NCBI GenBank assembly: GCA_035370405.1
Contig: DAOOVT010000008.1
Location: 1-39,945 of the forward strand
DNA length: 39,945 nucleotides
DNA from: UBA5232 sp035370405
Lineage (GTDB): Bacteria; Patescibacteriota; Dojkabacteria; SC72
Reading direction: 5' to 3'
Within the stretch, counting starts at the first letter, position 1. Every line of letters begins with the position of its first letter. The position numbers and the translations under genes were made by a program. Below are positions 13,110 through 20,725 of the stretch, piece by piece. The notes under the pieces were generated by a model. It did not search any database and was not told the origin of the DNA. It saw only the letters and a program-made list of their open reading frames with translations.

Positions 13110-13446
13110 ACCTGTATGTTGTTGATTTTGTAGTTCCTTCTTGGAGGATAAGTCCTTTTTGCATAAGTACATTCATATCTCTTCTTAAAGTTCTAGAAGA
13201 GACATTGGGTATGAGAGAATGTAATTCTGCTGGTGATATTATTCCGTTTCTTTTTATCTCATTGAGAATTAGTGTCTGTCTTGTATTTAAACCGTTGGAG
13301 AAATTTACTCCGACATCTTTTTTTTCGAAGGAATTTTTTTTCTTAGATTTCTGGTGTCTAAGAAATGTAATCAAAAGCAATCCTAAAATTAAGCCAACTA
13401 TGTACCATACGGTATTTGAATTATCCTTTTTAGTATTTTCTTCCAT
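13099..13446 (-). CDS. membrane-anchored winged-helix protein, DeoR-type HTH
   Basis: A 115-residue protein with one N-terminal membrane segment (VWYIVGLILGLLLITFL, about residues 13-29), a basic linker, and a C-terminal winged helix (RQTLILNEIKRNG, SSRTLRRDMNVLMQKGLI, about residues 53-112) like the DeoR/transcription-factor HTH. A DNA-binding domain tethered to the membrane suggests a regulator or anchoring role; the target is unknown. The stop overlaps the downstream ligase start. A TAGAAT -10 preceded by TGC at 13476-13481 is the likely promoter. Confidence 0.7.
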   Translation of the reverse strand: MEENTKKDNSNTVWYIVGLILGLLLITFLRHQKSKKKNSFEKKDVGVNFSNGLNTRQTLILNEIKRNGIISPAELHSLIPNVSSRTLRRDMNVLMQKGLILQEGTTKSTTYRYAK

Positions 13447-13540
13447 ATCAGAGATTGTAAATAATTACTTGGTATATTCTAGCATATATTGCGTAGGAGA
13501 AAGTTTTCACTTAAGACGAATTCGATGTTTACTGCACAAT

Positions 13541-16213
13541 CTATTCTAAATCTGCTAAATTCTTTCCTCGAGAAATACTTATATCAAGAGGAGCATTCAG
13601 GCTTACAACAGTCTTAGCAATATATCCTACTTTCTTTTGAAATTCACTCAACTTCTCTTCTTTTACCTCAAATACAAGTTCATCATGAATTTGTAGAAGT
13701 ATGTATGCTTCATTTTCAAATTCTTCCTGTATTAGCTCGTCCATTTTTATCATTGCTAATTTCATGATATCAGCTTCACTTCCCTGTATAGGCATGTTAA
13801 TAGCTTCTCTTTGAGCTGCTTTCAAAAGCCTGAAATTTTTTGAAGAAAGACCTTTAATATGTCTTGTAGTACCAAACATAGATTGTACATATCCTCTCTT
13901 GTAGGCTTCTTTCTCCAAATTCCTGATGTAATTTTCAACACCAACATAATGTGCAAAATAGCTCTGGATATATTTGGAGGCAGCATCAGTATCTATACCT
14001 AACATACTTGCTAAACCATAGCCAGTCTGTCCAAAAAGAACTCCAAAATTAACTGTTTTTCCAAGACTCCTTTCTTCCTTAGTAATATCCTCTGCTCTCT
14101 TCCCAAGAATTCTGCTAGCTGTTGCAGTATGCACATCTATCCCATCTTTAAAATCTCTAATGAGAAGATCGTCATTTGAGAGGTGTGCCATTATCCTAAG
14201 CTCCATTTGCGAATAGTCTATACCTAAAAATACAAACCCTTCCCTTGCCTTAAATGCTTTTTGTAAGTCTTTTGCTAAATCTCCCTGCGCAGGGATATTT
14301 TGAAGATTTGGATTTGCTGAAGATAATCTTCCAGATGTTGTTCCAGTTTGTTTAAAATCAGTATGTACTGTGTTGTCTCCACTTTTTTTTGCAAGGTCTA
14401 ACAAAGGAAGAACATATGTTGTTAGAATTTTATTCAATTCTCTGTACTTTAGTATTTGTTCAACAGATGGGTGATAGCTTTTTAAGCCGTCGAGTACAGA
14501 TTCTCTCGTAGATTCCTTCCTTCCTTTTGGAAGTCCTAATTCGTTAAACAGTATGTCACTTAATTGTTTGGGAGAATTAATGTTGAACTGATGACCAATG
14601 GTATCAAAGATCAGTTTTTTGGTTTCTTCAATATTTTCATTGAGCTGATTTTTTAAAGAATCAAGCCAATCAATATCTACTAATATGCCTCTATTTTCCA
14701 TCTTGTACAGAACAGTCGACAAGGGAATTTCTATATTTTCTAAAACTTTTTTGTAATGTTCCTCACGAATGTTAAGAAAATCTCTTAGACTTTCTTTTGT
14801 ATGATCATATAGTTCTATTTTATCAGCATTTTCTATTTGATTTAGTTTAATTTCTTCAATAGTATCCAATATTTTCTCTTTTTGAGATGGATGAATTTTA
14901 CTTGGGAGAACATTTTTTGAATAGTCAAAAGAGAGATCTTTTAGCAAGTACCCTCTTCTTTCTGAATTGATCAGATGAGCAAAAAGATTTATATCATGAA
15001 TGTGTGTTCCTGAAATTATTTTGTACAAAGGAACTGAATTTTCAAATGAATAGCTAATTACATCATTTCTTAAGTCTATTTTAAGATTGTCCACTTTAGA
15101 AACAAAATCTCTTGCTTCTCCGTTTTTCTTTCTTCCCCTTACCATTAAGTATTTTTGAGATATAGCTGATTCATCTACATCAATGTATGCTATTACTATG
15201 TTTGTACAATCTTCTAAGAATTCATTTATTTCTTTTTCATCATTCCATTCCCACTCCTGTGCAGGGGAAGAAAATATACTCAATTGAGTAGCTTGTACCT
15301 CTTCTTCTTTTTGCTTTAGTTTATCTAACCTTGGGATTAGTGATTTAAAGGCATATTTTTTAAAAACTTCTAATACTTTATTCTTATCAAAGTCTTTTAG
15401 TACACATTTGTCTAATGATATTTGAATATCAACATTTTGGTCTATCTCTGCAAGCCTCCTACTTAGTTCTGCTTGTTCTATACCCTCTTTGAATAATTCC
15501 GAATGTCTTGGTTTTAAGTCTTTGAGATTTTGATAGATATTGTTTAGAGAACCATATTTGTTTAGTAATTCAATTGCAGTTTTGACCCCTATCCCTTTGA
15601 TTCCAGGAATGTTGTCAGATGGATCTCCTGCTATTGCCTTGAAATCTACAACTTGTTCTGGGTAGCATCCTAGATATTTGAAAGTCTCATTTCTATCGTA
15701 TGCAACTAAATTCTTGAAATTTCCAGAAGGTAGACAAACTTTTACATTTTCTCCAACAAGTTGAAGAAGGTCTCTGTCACCACTCAAAATGTATAGCTCA
15801 ATATTTTGATTGCACCATTTCCCTTCTTTTACCATTTTCGCTATGGTTCCAAGGATATCATCAGCCTCAAATCCTTCTTTTTTTAGTATTGGAATATTGA
15901 ATGCTTCTAGTATTTCCTCAACTATTGGAAATTGATCAATTAATGATTGGTCTGTTGGTTTTCTGGTGGATTTGTAGTCTGCAAATTCTACATGTCTGAA
16001 TGTAGGCTTAGCAGTATCAAAAGAGCATAGGACATATTTAGGGTCAAAGGTTTCTAAAGCTGACAGAAGCATTACTGTAAACCCATATGCTGCATTTACT
16101 TGTATACCATCTTCAGTTTGCAAAGATGACGGATATGAATGAAAAGCCCTATGTACTATGGCGTTGGCATCTATCGCAAGAAATCTATCTTTGGAGGTTT
16201 TAATTAAATTCAT
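13541..16213 (-). CDS. polA: DNA polymerase I
   Basis: About 890 residues. The N-terminal 5'-3' exonuclease (FLAIDANAIVHRAFHSYP, SGDRDLLQL, GDPSDNIPGIKGIGVKTA) is followed by a degenerate 3'-5' exonuclease region, then the polymerase with motif A (GIDYSQMELRIMAHLS), motif B (RSLGKTVNFGVLFGQTGYG) and motif C (LQIHDELVFEV). In the proofreading domain the DxE motif appears as DVD and the later exonuclease motifs are not recognisable, so proofreading is probably absent, as in Taq-type enzymes. Start: a GTG at 16228 is possible, but ATG 16213 is preferred because TAGAAT ends 5 nt before it and the sequence that follows fits the family N-terminus. Confidence 0.95.
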   Translation of the reverse strand: MNLIKTSKDRFLAIDANAIVHRAFHSYPSSLQTEDGIQVNAAYGFTVMLLSALETFDPKYVLCSFDTAKPTFRHVEFADYKSTRKPTDQSLIDQFPIVEEILEAFNIPILKKEGFEADDILGTIAKMVKEGKWCNQNIELYILSGDRDLLQLVGENVKVCLPSGNFKNLVAYDRNETFKYLGCYPEQVVDFKAIAGDPSDNIPGIKGIGVKTAIELLNKYGSLNNIYQNLKDLKPRHSELFKEGIEQAELSRRLAEIDQNVDIQISLDKCVLKDFDKNKVLEVFKKYAFKSLIPRLDKLKQKEEEVQATQLSIFSSPAQEWEWNDEKEINEFLEDCTNIVIAYIDVDESAISQKYLMVRGRKKNGEARDFVSKVDNLKIDLRNDVISYSFENSVPLYKIISGTHIHDINLFAHLINSERRGYLLKDLSFDYSKNVLPSKIHPSQKEKILDTIEEIKLNQIENADKIELYDHTKESLRDFLNIREEHYKKVLENIEIPLSTVLYKMENRGILVDIDWLDSLKNQLNENIEETKKLIFDTIGHQFNINSPKQLSDILFNELGLPKGRKESTRESVLDGLKSYHPSVEQILKYRELNKILTTYVLPLLDLAKKSGDNTVHTDFKQTGTTSGRLSSANPNLQNIPAQGDLAKDLQKAFKAREGFVFLGIDYSQMELRIMAHLSNDDLLIRDFKDGIDVHTATASRILGKRAEDITKEERSLGKTVNFGVLFGQTGYGLASMLGIDTDAASKYIQSYFAHYVGVENYIRNLEKEAYKRGYVQSMFGTTRHIKGLSSKNFRLLKAAQREAINMPIQGSEADIMKLAMIKMDELIQEEFENEAYILLQIHDELVFEVKEEKLSEFQKKVGYIAKTVVSLNAPLDISISRGKNLADLE

Positions 16214-16240
16214 ACTATATTCTAACACATAGGAAGGAAG

Positions 16241-18163
16241 CTATGCTTGGAATAGCGCATTAAATTCCTCTCCGCTTACCACTTCTTTTTCTAGAAGCAG
16301 AACAACTAATTTCTCAACGTATTTCTTTTGCTCGATTAGAATCTTCTTCGCGTCTTTGTATGCATCATCTACCAAAGTTTTAATTTCCAAATCTATTAAC
16401 TCAGCAGTTTTTTCACTGTAATTTCTTCCTCCGCCATATGCATATCCTAGATGCTCTACTTCATCAATATCTCCATATTTTACCATTCCAAGCTTCTCAC
16501 TCATTCCATATTTCATCACCATTTCCCTTGCAACTTCTGTAACATGTTCAATATCAGATGATGCTCCAGATGATATATCATCTAAGAACACTTCCTCTGC
16601 AGCCCTTCCTCCGACACCAGTTCTCAACCAAGCCATCATCTGTTTTTTCAAGAGAGTATCCCTTTCTTTTTCTGGAAGATATACTGTAACTCCGCCTGTC
16701 ATTCCTCTTGAAATAATTGATATTTGCTCAACTGGGTCAGCACCTTCTGTAAATTTTGCAACAATAGCGTGACCAGCTTCATGGTATGCAGATTTTTTAA
16801 TATCATCAACCTCTTTATCACTCTTTCTCTTACGCCCAAGTTTAACCTTCAAATATGCTTCCATCAAATCTCCTTGAGATATTTTCTTCCTATTATCTTT
16901 TGCAGCCATAATGGCAGATTCGTTCAAAAGATTTTCCAAATCGGCACCAGAATACCCAACTGTCTTTTTTGCTAATGTTTCTAAATCAACTCCGTTTTCA
17001 AATCTCTTGTTCTTCGCATGTACATCTAGTATTGCTTTCCTTCCCTTCGCATCAGGCATAGGAACAACAACAATTCTGTCAAACCTCCCTGGTCTTAAAA
17101 TTGCTGTATCTAAAACATCTGGTCTATTGGTAGCGCCAAGAACAATAACATTCTCCCTCTCTTCTAGTCCATCCATTTCAACAAGAATTTGGTTGAGTGT
17201 CTGCTCTCCTGCGCCTGAATGCAAAACTGTTCCTCTCTTTTTTGCAACGGCATCTATTTCATCGATGAAAACTATGCAAGGAGACGCTTTTCTTGCTTTT
17301 TTGAATAGGTCTCTAACCCTCGATGCACCTGCTCCAACAAGCATTTCCTCAAACTCTGACCCTGATGTGTGAAAGAATGGAACTCCAGCCTCCCCTGCAA
17401 TGGCCTTTGCTAAAAGTGTCTTTCCAGTTCCAGGGGCACCTGCAAGCAGTACTCCCTTAGGAATTCTCGCACCAGCATCTGTATATTTTTTAGGATTTTT
17501 CAAGAAGTCTACTATCTCAGCAAGCTCTTCTTTAACATCATCTATACCTGCAACAGAATCAAATGTTATACCAGTTTTTTTACCAAAAAGAAGCCTTGCT
17601 TTGCTCTCCCCAAAATCCATTATTTTTCCTCCAGATGCCTGCATATTTTTTATCATTACATACCCAAAAACAACTGCTGCCCCAAGGAACAAAAATGTTA
17701 AGATATCACTAAAAGTAATCCCAATTGCTGGCTCATAGAAATCATTTTTCAAATCCTGCACTTTTATACCTGCATTCGTTAATATCTCATAAAAATCTGA
17801 TTTACTCGGCAAGAGTGCATATTCTCTTTGAATAGTTTCTCCTCCATCTTTTTCAACTTTCCTTTCCAACACAACCATATCGTCCTTGAGATATATCTTT
17901 TCATAGTTATTCTCAGCTATATCACTAACTATTTCACTCACAGGAACCTCATTTCCATTACTATTCAATACACTGTGCAAAAAGAAAGCCCAAGTCAAAA
18001 ATACAGAGAGAAGAATCACTGCGACAACACTTGGAATTCTAAATCTTTTTGATGGCATTTTCCTTACATCAACCCTATATATATTTGCACCTTCTTTTGG
18101 ATTAAAACCTTTGTCAACATCTTTTTTAACAACATTTTTGTCCTTTTCTTCTTTCTTTTTCAT
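16241..18163 (-). CDS. ftsH: ATP-dependent zinc metalloprotease FtsH
   Basis: A 640-residue membrane AAA+ protease that degrades misfolded and regulatory membrane proteins. It has a basic N-terminal tail (about 45 residues), TM1 (SVVAVILLSVFLTWAFFL), an extracytoplasmic domain, TM2 (ILTFLFLGAAVVFGYVMI), Walker A GAPGTGKT, Walker B CIVFIDEIDA, the second region of homology (GATNRPDVLDTAILRPGRFD), and the zinc site HEAGH with the downstream metal-binding acid in SSGASSDIEH. The pore loop reads EEMLVGAGASR; most FtsH proteins have MFVG, so the aromatic residue that grips substrate is Leu here. A TAATAT box ends 6 nt before the ATG, suggesting a leaderless mRNA. Confidence 0.96.
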   Translation of the reverse strand: MKKKEEKDKNVVKKDVDKGFNPKEGANIYRVDVRKMPSKRFRIPSVVAVILLSVFLTWAFFLHSVLNSNGNEVPVSEIVSDIAENNYEKIYLKDDMVVLERKVEKDGGETIQREYALLPSKSDFYEILTNAGIKVQDLKNDFYEPAIGITFSDILTFLFLGAAVVFGYVMIKNMQASGGKIMDFGESKARLLFGKKTGITFDSVAGIDDVKEELAEIVDFLKNPKKYTDAGARIPKGVLLAGAPGTGKTLLAKAIAGEAGVPFFHTSGSEFEEMLVGAGASRVRDLFKKARKASPCIVFIDEIDAVAKKRGTVLHSGAGEQTLNQILVEMDGLEERENVIVLGATNRPDVLDTAILRPGRFDRIVVVPMPDAKGRKAILDVHAKNKRFENGVDLETLAKKTVGYSGADLENLLNESAIMAAKDNRKKISQGDLMEAYLKVKLGRKRKSDKEVDDIKKSAYHEAGHAIVAKFTEGADPVEQISIISRGMTGGVTVYLPEKERDTLLKKQMMAWLRTGVGGRAAEEVFLDDISSGASSDIEHVTEVAREMVMKYGMSEKLGMVKYGDIDEVEHLGYAYGGGRNYSEKTAELIDLEIKTLVDDAYKDAKKILIEQKKYVEKLVVLLLEKEVVSGEEFNALFQA

Positions 18164-18203
18164 ATACCCATATTAAAAATCATATTATTGTAAGCAACAT
18201 ATA

Positions 18204-18277
18204 TGGTGGGAAGTGGAATCGAACCACCGACCTTGGGTTTATGAATCCCATGCTCTAACCAACTGAGCTATCCCACC
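18204..18277 (-). tRNA. tRNA-Met (CAU), elongator
   Basis: Acceptor GGTGGGA/TCCCACC, D arm GCTC/GAGC, anticodon CAT in loop TTCATAA, T arm with TTCGATT. Discriminator A is followed by TAT, so CCA is not encoded. The anticodon stem TGGGA/ACCCA has an A31-A39 mismatch. CAU could also be the lysidine-type Ile tRNA, but a separate tRNA-Ile (UAU) makes elongator Met more likely. Confidence 0.88.
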
Positions 18278-18289
18278 GATAATGGAAAT

Positions 18290-18316
18290 ATTATACCATA
18301 CAGTTCTCATGAGAAC
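18290..18316 (-). promoter_or_regulatory. tRNA-Met -10 with overlapping perfect palindrome
   Basis: On the minus strand TGGTATAAT gives an extended -10 (TATAAT at 18290-18295), 12 nt before tRNA-Met. A perfect 14-bp palindrome, GTTCTCATGAGAAC, at 18303-18316 covers the region where the -35 would lie. It follows the EF-P stop by 15 nt but lacks a T-run, so an operator fits better than a terminator. Confidence 0.45.
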
Positions 18317-18331
18317 CCTCATAGCACTATT

Positions 18332-18892
18332 TTAATTCGCTTTTCCAGAGTATTCTCCAGTCTCCGTATTTATCTTCACAATATCACCCTTTTTTACAAA
18401 TAATGGGACGCTAACTTTGTAACCAGTCTCCAAAGTTACTGTTTTAGTTGCAGTACTTGATGTGTTTCCCTTAACAGCATCTACGGCTTCAACAACTTTG
18501 AGGTTTACAGACGAATTCTCCTTCAATGTTAAAATTTTCCCTTCGTACATCATGACTAAAACAGGCTCTCCTTCTTTCAGGAAATTTATATAGTTTCCAA
18601 TGACTTCCTTGGGAATCATCATCGTCTCATATGTAGAGGAATCCATAAAGTACGAACCATCTGAATCTGAATACAAGAACTGTACTTCTTTTACTTCTGG
18701 ATGGACATATTCAACCTTAGCACCTGCTTTAATGGTTTTAGTAAGGATCTGCCCATTGTCTAAAGCTTTCATTTTAAGAATATACAAGCCTCCTTGTCTT
18801 CCTTGAGTTTTTAGTTGTCTGTCTTGGAGTAGAAATATTCTGTTATTCTCTAGTAAATACATTCCCTTCACTGGCTGGTCTGTTAATGGCAT
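18332..18892 (-). CDS. efp: elongation factor P
   Basis: About 186 residues. EF-P binds between the ribosomal P and E sites and relieves stalling at polyproline. The KOW-like domain I, the central OB domain (VQFLYSDSDGSYFMDSSTYE, GNYINFLKEGEPVLVMMYEG) and the C-terminal OB domain (VKGNTSS-x6-LETGYKVSVPLFVKKGDIVKINTETGEY) all match. The domain I tip loop, which normally reads KPGKGGAF with a modified lysine, is KTQGRQGGLY: Arg at the tip and one or two extra residues. ATG 18892 gives the usual EF-P length; a GTG at 18931 would add 13 atypical residues. It lies between the two tRNA-Met genes. Confidence 0.92.
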   Translation of the reverse strand: MPLTDQPVKGMYLLENNRIFLLQDRQLKTQGRQGGLYILKMKALDNGQILTKTIKAGAKVEYVHPEVKEVQFLYSDSDGSYFMDSSTYETMMIPKEVIGNYINFLKEGEPVLVMMYEGKILTLKENSSVNLKVVEAVDAVKGNTSSTATKTVTLETGYKVSVPLFVKKGDIVKINTETGEYSGKAN

Positions 18893-18962
18893 ACTGTTTT
18901 GCGTATAAATTAAGCAGACGGATTCTACCACTAGAAAACAAGGAATACAACATATTTATGGA

Positions 18963-19037
18963 TGGTTGCGGGGGTTGGATTCGAACCAACGACCTTTAGG
19001 TTATGGGCCTAACGAGCTTCCACTGCTCTACCCCGCG
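18963..19037 (-). tRNA. initiator tRNA-fMet (CAU)
   Basis: Acceptor CGCGGGG/CCCCGCA has the C1-A72 mismatch that defines bacterial initiator tRNA. Anticodon CAT sits in loop CCCATAA, and the CCA end is encoded. It lies between the DivIC-like gene and efp. Confidence 0.93.
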
Positions 19038-19055
19038 TTAACATGTATGGCTATG

Positions 19056-19084
19056 ATTATACTTAATTATGTCTAGTTATTCAA
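19056..19084 (-). promoter_or_regulatory. promoter of tRNA-fMet
   Basis: On the minus strand -35 TTGAAT (19079-19084), a 17-bp spacer and -10 TATAAT (19056-19061), ending 18 nt before the tRNA. It lies in the short gap after the upstream gene. Confidence 0.6.
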
Positions 19085-19101
19085 ATATATGGCTACACAT
19101 A

Positions 19102-19548
19102 TCAAATTCCATCTTCGAAGAAATCCATCCATACTTGATATACTTGCCTAGTTTCTTTTTGTTCTGAATCATTAATATATGACGATATGACACTTTCAGC
19201 ATCTTTCAGAAGTACAGGATCTATAATGAAAACATATTCATCAGATGCCGATAGGTCTAATCTATCTCTTGCTTGTATTTCTAGATACTCAGAACTTTTC
19301 ATTTCCTCTAACTCCATACTCATTTTTAAATTTTCCATTCGCAAATCATTTACCTCTTTTCTTGCGTTTCTTGAAATTTCCAATTTTTGAGCAGTTATCG
19401 TAACTGAATGGTAGATATTGTAGAACAAAAAAATAGATACTCCCACTAAGCATAATTTTACAAAAAAGTTTTCTAGTATTGGGTTTAGCTTTATGCTTTT
19501 TTCCTCAGGATTTGTATCCCTATTTACTTTGTATATTACCTTGTCCAT
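19102..19548 (-). CDS. DivIC/FtsB-like septum formation initiator protein
   Basis: A 148-residue bitopic membrane protein: a short cytoplasmic N-terminus, one membrane segment (FFVKLCLVGVSIFLFYNIYH, about residues 28-47), a coiled coil (residues 58-90), then the family hallmark EYLEIQARDRLDLSASDEYV, equivalent to the YIEEIARERLGLVKPGE region of FtsB/DivIC. These proteins bridge the FtsQLB divisome complex. The C-terminal 35 residues are unlike the family. TATAAT (19554-19559) ends 5 nt before the ATG, implying a leaderless mRNA. Confidence 0.8.
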   Translation of the reverse strand: MDKVIYKVNRDTNPEEKSIKLNPILENFFVKLCLVGVSIFLFYNIYHSVTITAQKLEISRNARKEVNDLRMENLKMSMELEEMKSSEYLEIQARDRLDLSASDEYVFIIDPVLLKDAESVISSYINDSEQKETRQVYQVWMDFFEDGI

Positions 19549-19604
19549 ATTTCATTATATTACCAACATTTGGTATCCAACTCAAAACCTATATATTTTT
19601 ATTA

Positions 19605-19633
19605 TTGCTCTTGCCCACGGCTGATGATATAAT
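19605..19633 (+). promoter_or_regulatory. promoter of the tyrosine recombinase gene
   Basis: -35 TTGCTC, 17-bp spacer, -10 TATAAT with TGA before it (extended -10). It lies about 47 nt before the GTG start at 19681 and diverges from the DivIC-like gene. Confidence 0.65.
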
Positions 19634-19680
19634 TCTGCTATATACAAATATTCTGCCATAAATTTTAGACTAAAAGTACA

Positions 19681-20568
19681 GTGGGGCAAATAAATAACGC
19701 TAATTTTAAAGAAAAGGCAGACCTTTTCGTCGAAGATCTTAGGAAGAAGAACCGCTCAGAGGCAACTATCATCGCATATGCCAAAGATTTGGAGCAGTTG
19801 CTGAATTATTTTTCTAAGAATGGTATTAATTCGTTTGATAAGGTTACCATAGAAGATTTAGAAGCATATAGACAAAGCCTACAGGACAGCAACTACACTC
19901 CCAAAAGTATCTCAAGGAAGATTAATAGTACTAGAACATTTTTTAGGTATCTCTTAGAAAATGGAATCATACAAGACAATGTAGCTGAAAAGCTTGCACA
20001 CCCAAGATTTGAAATAAAACCTCCACGAATTTTGTCTGAGATGGAATACAGATCTTTGAGAGATGTTAGTAGGGTTGATGTCAGACTTTATTCAATTGTT
20101 GAGATATTACTTCAAACAGGTATAAGGATAGGAGAATTAGCTTCTCTAACATTGGATGATATTAGACAGTCTAAAGATGGGAAAATAGATTTCTTGTATA
20201 TTAAAGCTTCTGGAAGTCACCCAGCAAGAAAAGTTCCTTTAAACAAATCAGCAAAAAAGGCTATTGATGAATATATGGGAATTAGGCCAGAGACAGAGGA
20301 AGATACATTGTTTGTTACAAAGAATGGGAGAGCTCTTCTTGTCAGGAATATTAGAACTGCAATAGATAAAGCTTTCGAAAAAGCAGGAATAAAGAATGCA
20401 AAAGTTAATGATTTAAGAAATACATTTATAGCACATCATCTTGCGAATGGCGTCGATTTAAGAGTAGTTTCTAAACTCGTAGGACACAAGAGACTTTCTA
20501 CTACAGAGAAGTATCTTAATGTTATAAAGACACAGGTAAATGAGGAAAGCTCTCTAAAAGAGCTTTAA
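19681..20568 (+). CDS. tyrosine recombinase, XerC/XerD-like
   Basis: A 295-residue recombinase with an N-terminal SAM-like core-binding domain (residues 8-95) and a C-terminal catalytic domain. Catalytic positions: Arg in LQTGIRIGELASL, Lys in YIKASGSHPARKVPL, second Arg in NDLRNTF, His in VGHKRLSTTEKY and the nucleophilic Tyr in that same segment. The HxxR box is NDLR, so the first histidine is Asn, which is unusual. Its length and single-copy housekeeping context fit a chromosome-dimer resolvase; no dif-like site was identified and there are no mobile-element genes nearby. It starts with GTG and is one of few plus-strand genes. Confidence 0.85.
   Translation: MGQINNANFKEKADLFVEDLRKKNRSEATIIAYAKDLEQLLNYFSKNGINSFDKVTIEDLEAYRQSLQDSNYTPKSISRKINSTRTFFRYLLENGIIQDNVAEKLAHPRFEIKPPRILSEMEYRSLRDVSRVDVRLYSIVEILLQTGIRIGELASLTLDDIRQSKDGKIDFLYIKASGSHPARKVPLNKSAKKAIDEYMGIRPETEEDTLFVTKNGRALLVRNIRTAIDKAFEKAGIKNAKVNDLRNTFIAHHLANGVDLRVVSKLVGHKRLSTTEKYLNVIKTQVNEESSLKEL
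20546..20566 (+). terminator. hairpin in the last codons of the recombinase gene
   Basis: AAAGCTCT and AGAGCTTT form an 8-bp stem with a 5-nt loop that ends at the TAA stop. The following AATTTCAATATT is only moderately T-rich. It probably terminates plus-strand transcription before the opposing tRNA-Ile. Confidence 0.5.
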
Positions 20569-20583
20569 TTTCAATATTATAAA

Positions 20584-20660
20584 TGGTGGGAATAGGTGGA
20601 TTCGAACCACCGACCACGGCTTTATAAGAACCGCGCTCTAACCAACTGAGCTATATTCCC
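20584..20660 (-). tRNA. tRNA-Ile (UAU), rare AUA-decoding type
   Basis: Acceptor GGGAATA/TATTCCC, D arm GCTC/GAGC, anticodon stem CGGTT/AGCCG with loop CTTATAA giving anticodon TAT, T arm GGTGG/CCACC, encoded CCA. UAU reads AUA directly. Most bacteria instead use a CAU tRNA modified to lysidine by TilS. A TAGAAT box (20675-20680) preceded by TGC lies 14 nt upstream. Confidence 0.9.
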
Positions 20661-20725
20661 ATCTATGACTAGGTATTCTAGCAAAAGTTAAGAAAATTTA
20701 GAAGTCCCCTCTTCTTAAAACAGTA

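Noticed and set aside
18204..18277. CAU tRNA as lysidine-type tRNA-Ile
   Set aside because: A separate tRNA-Ile (UAU) covers AUA, so elongator Met is the simpler reading.
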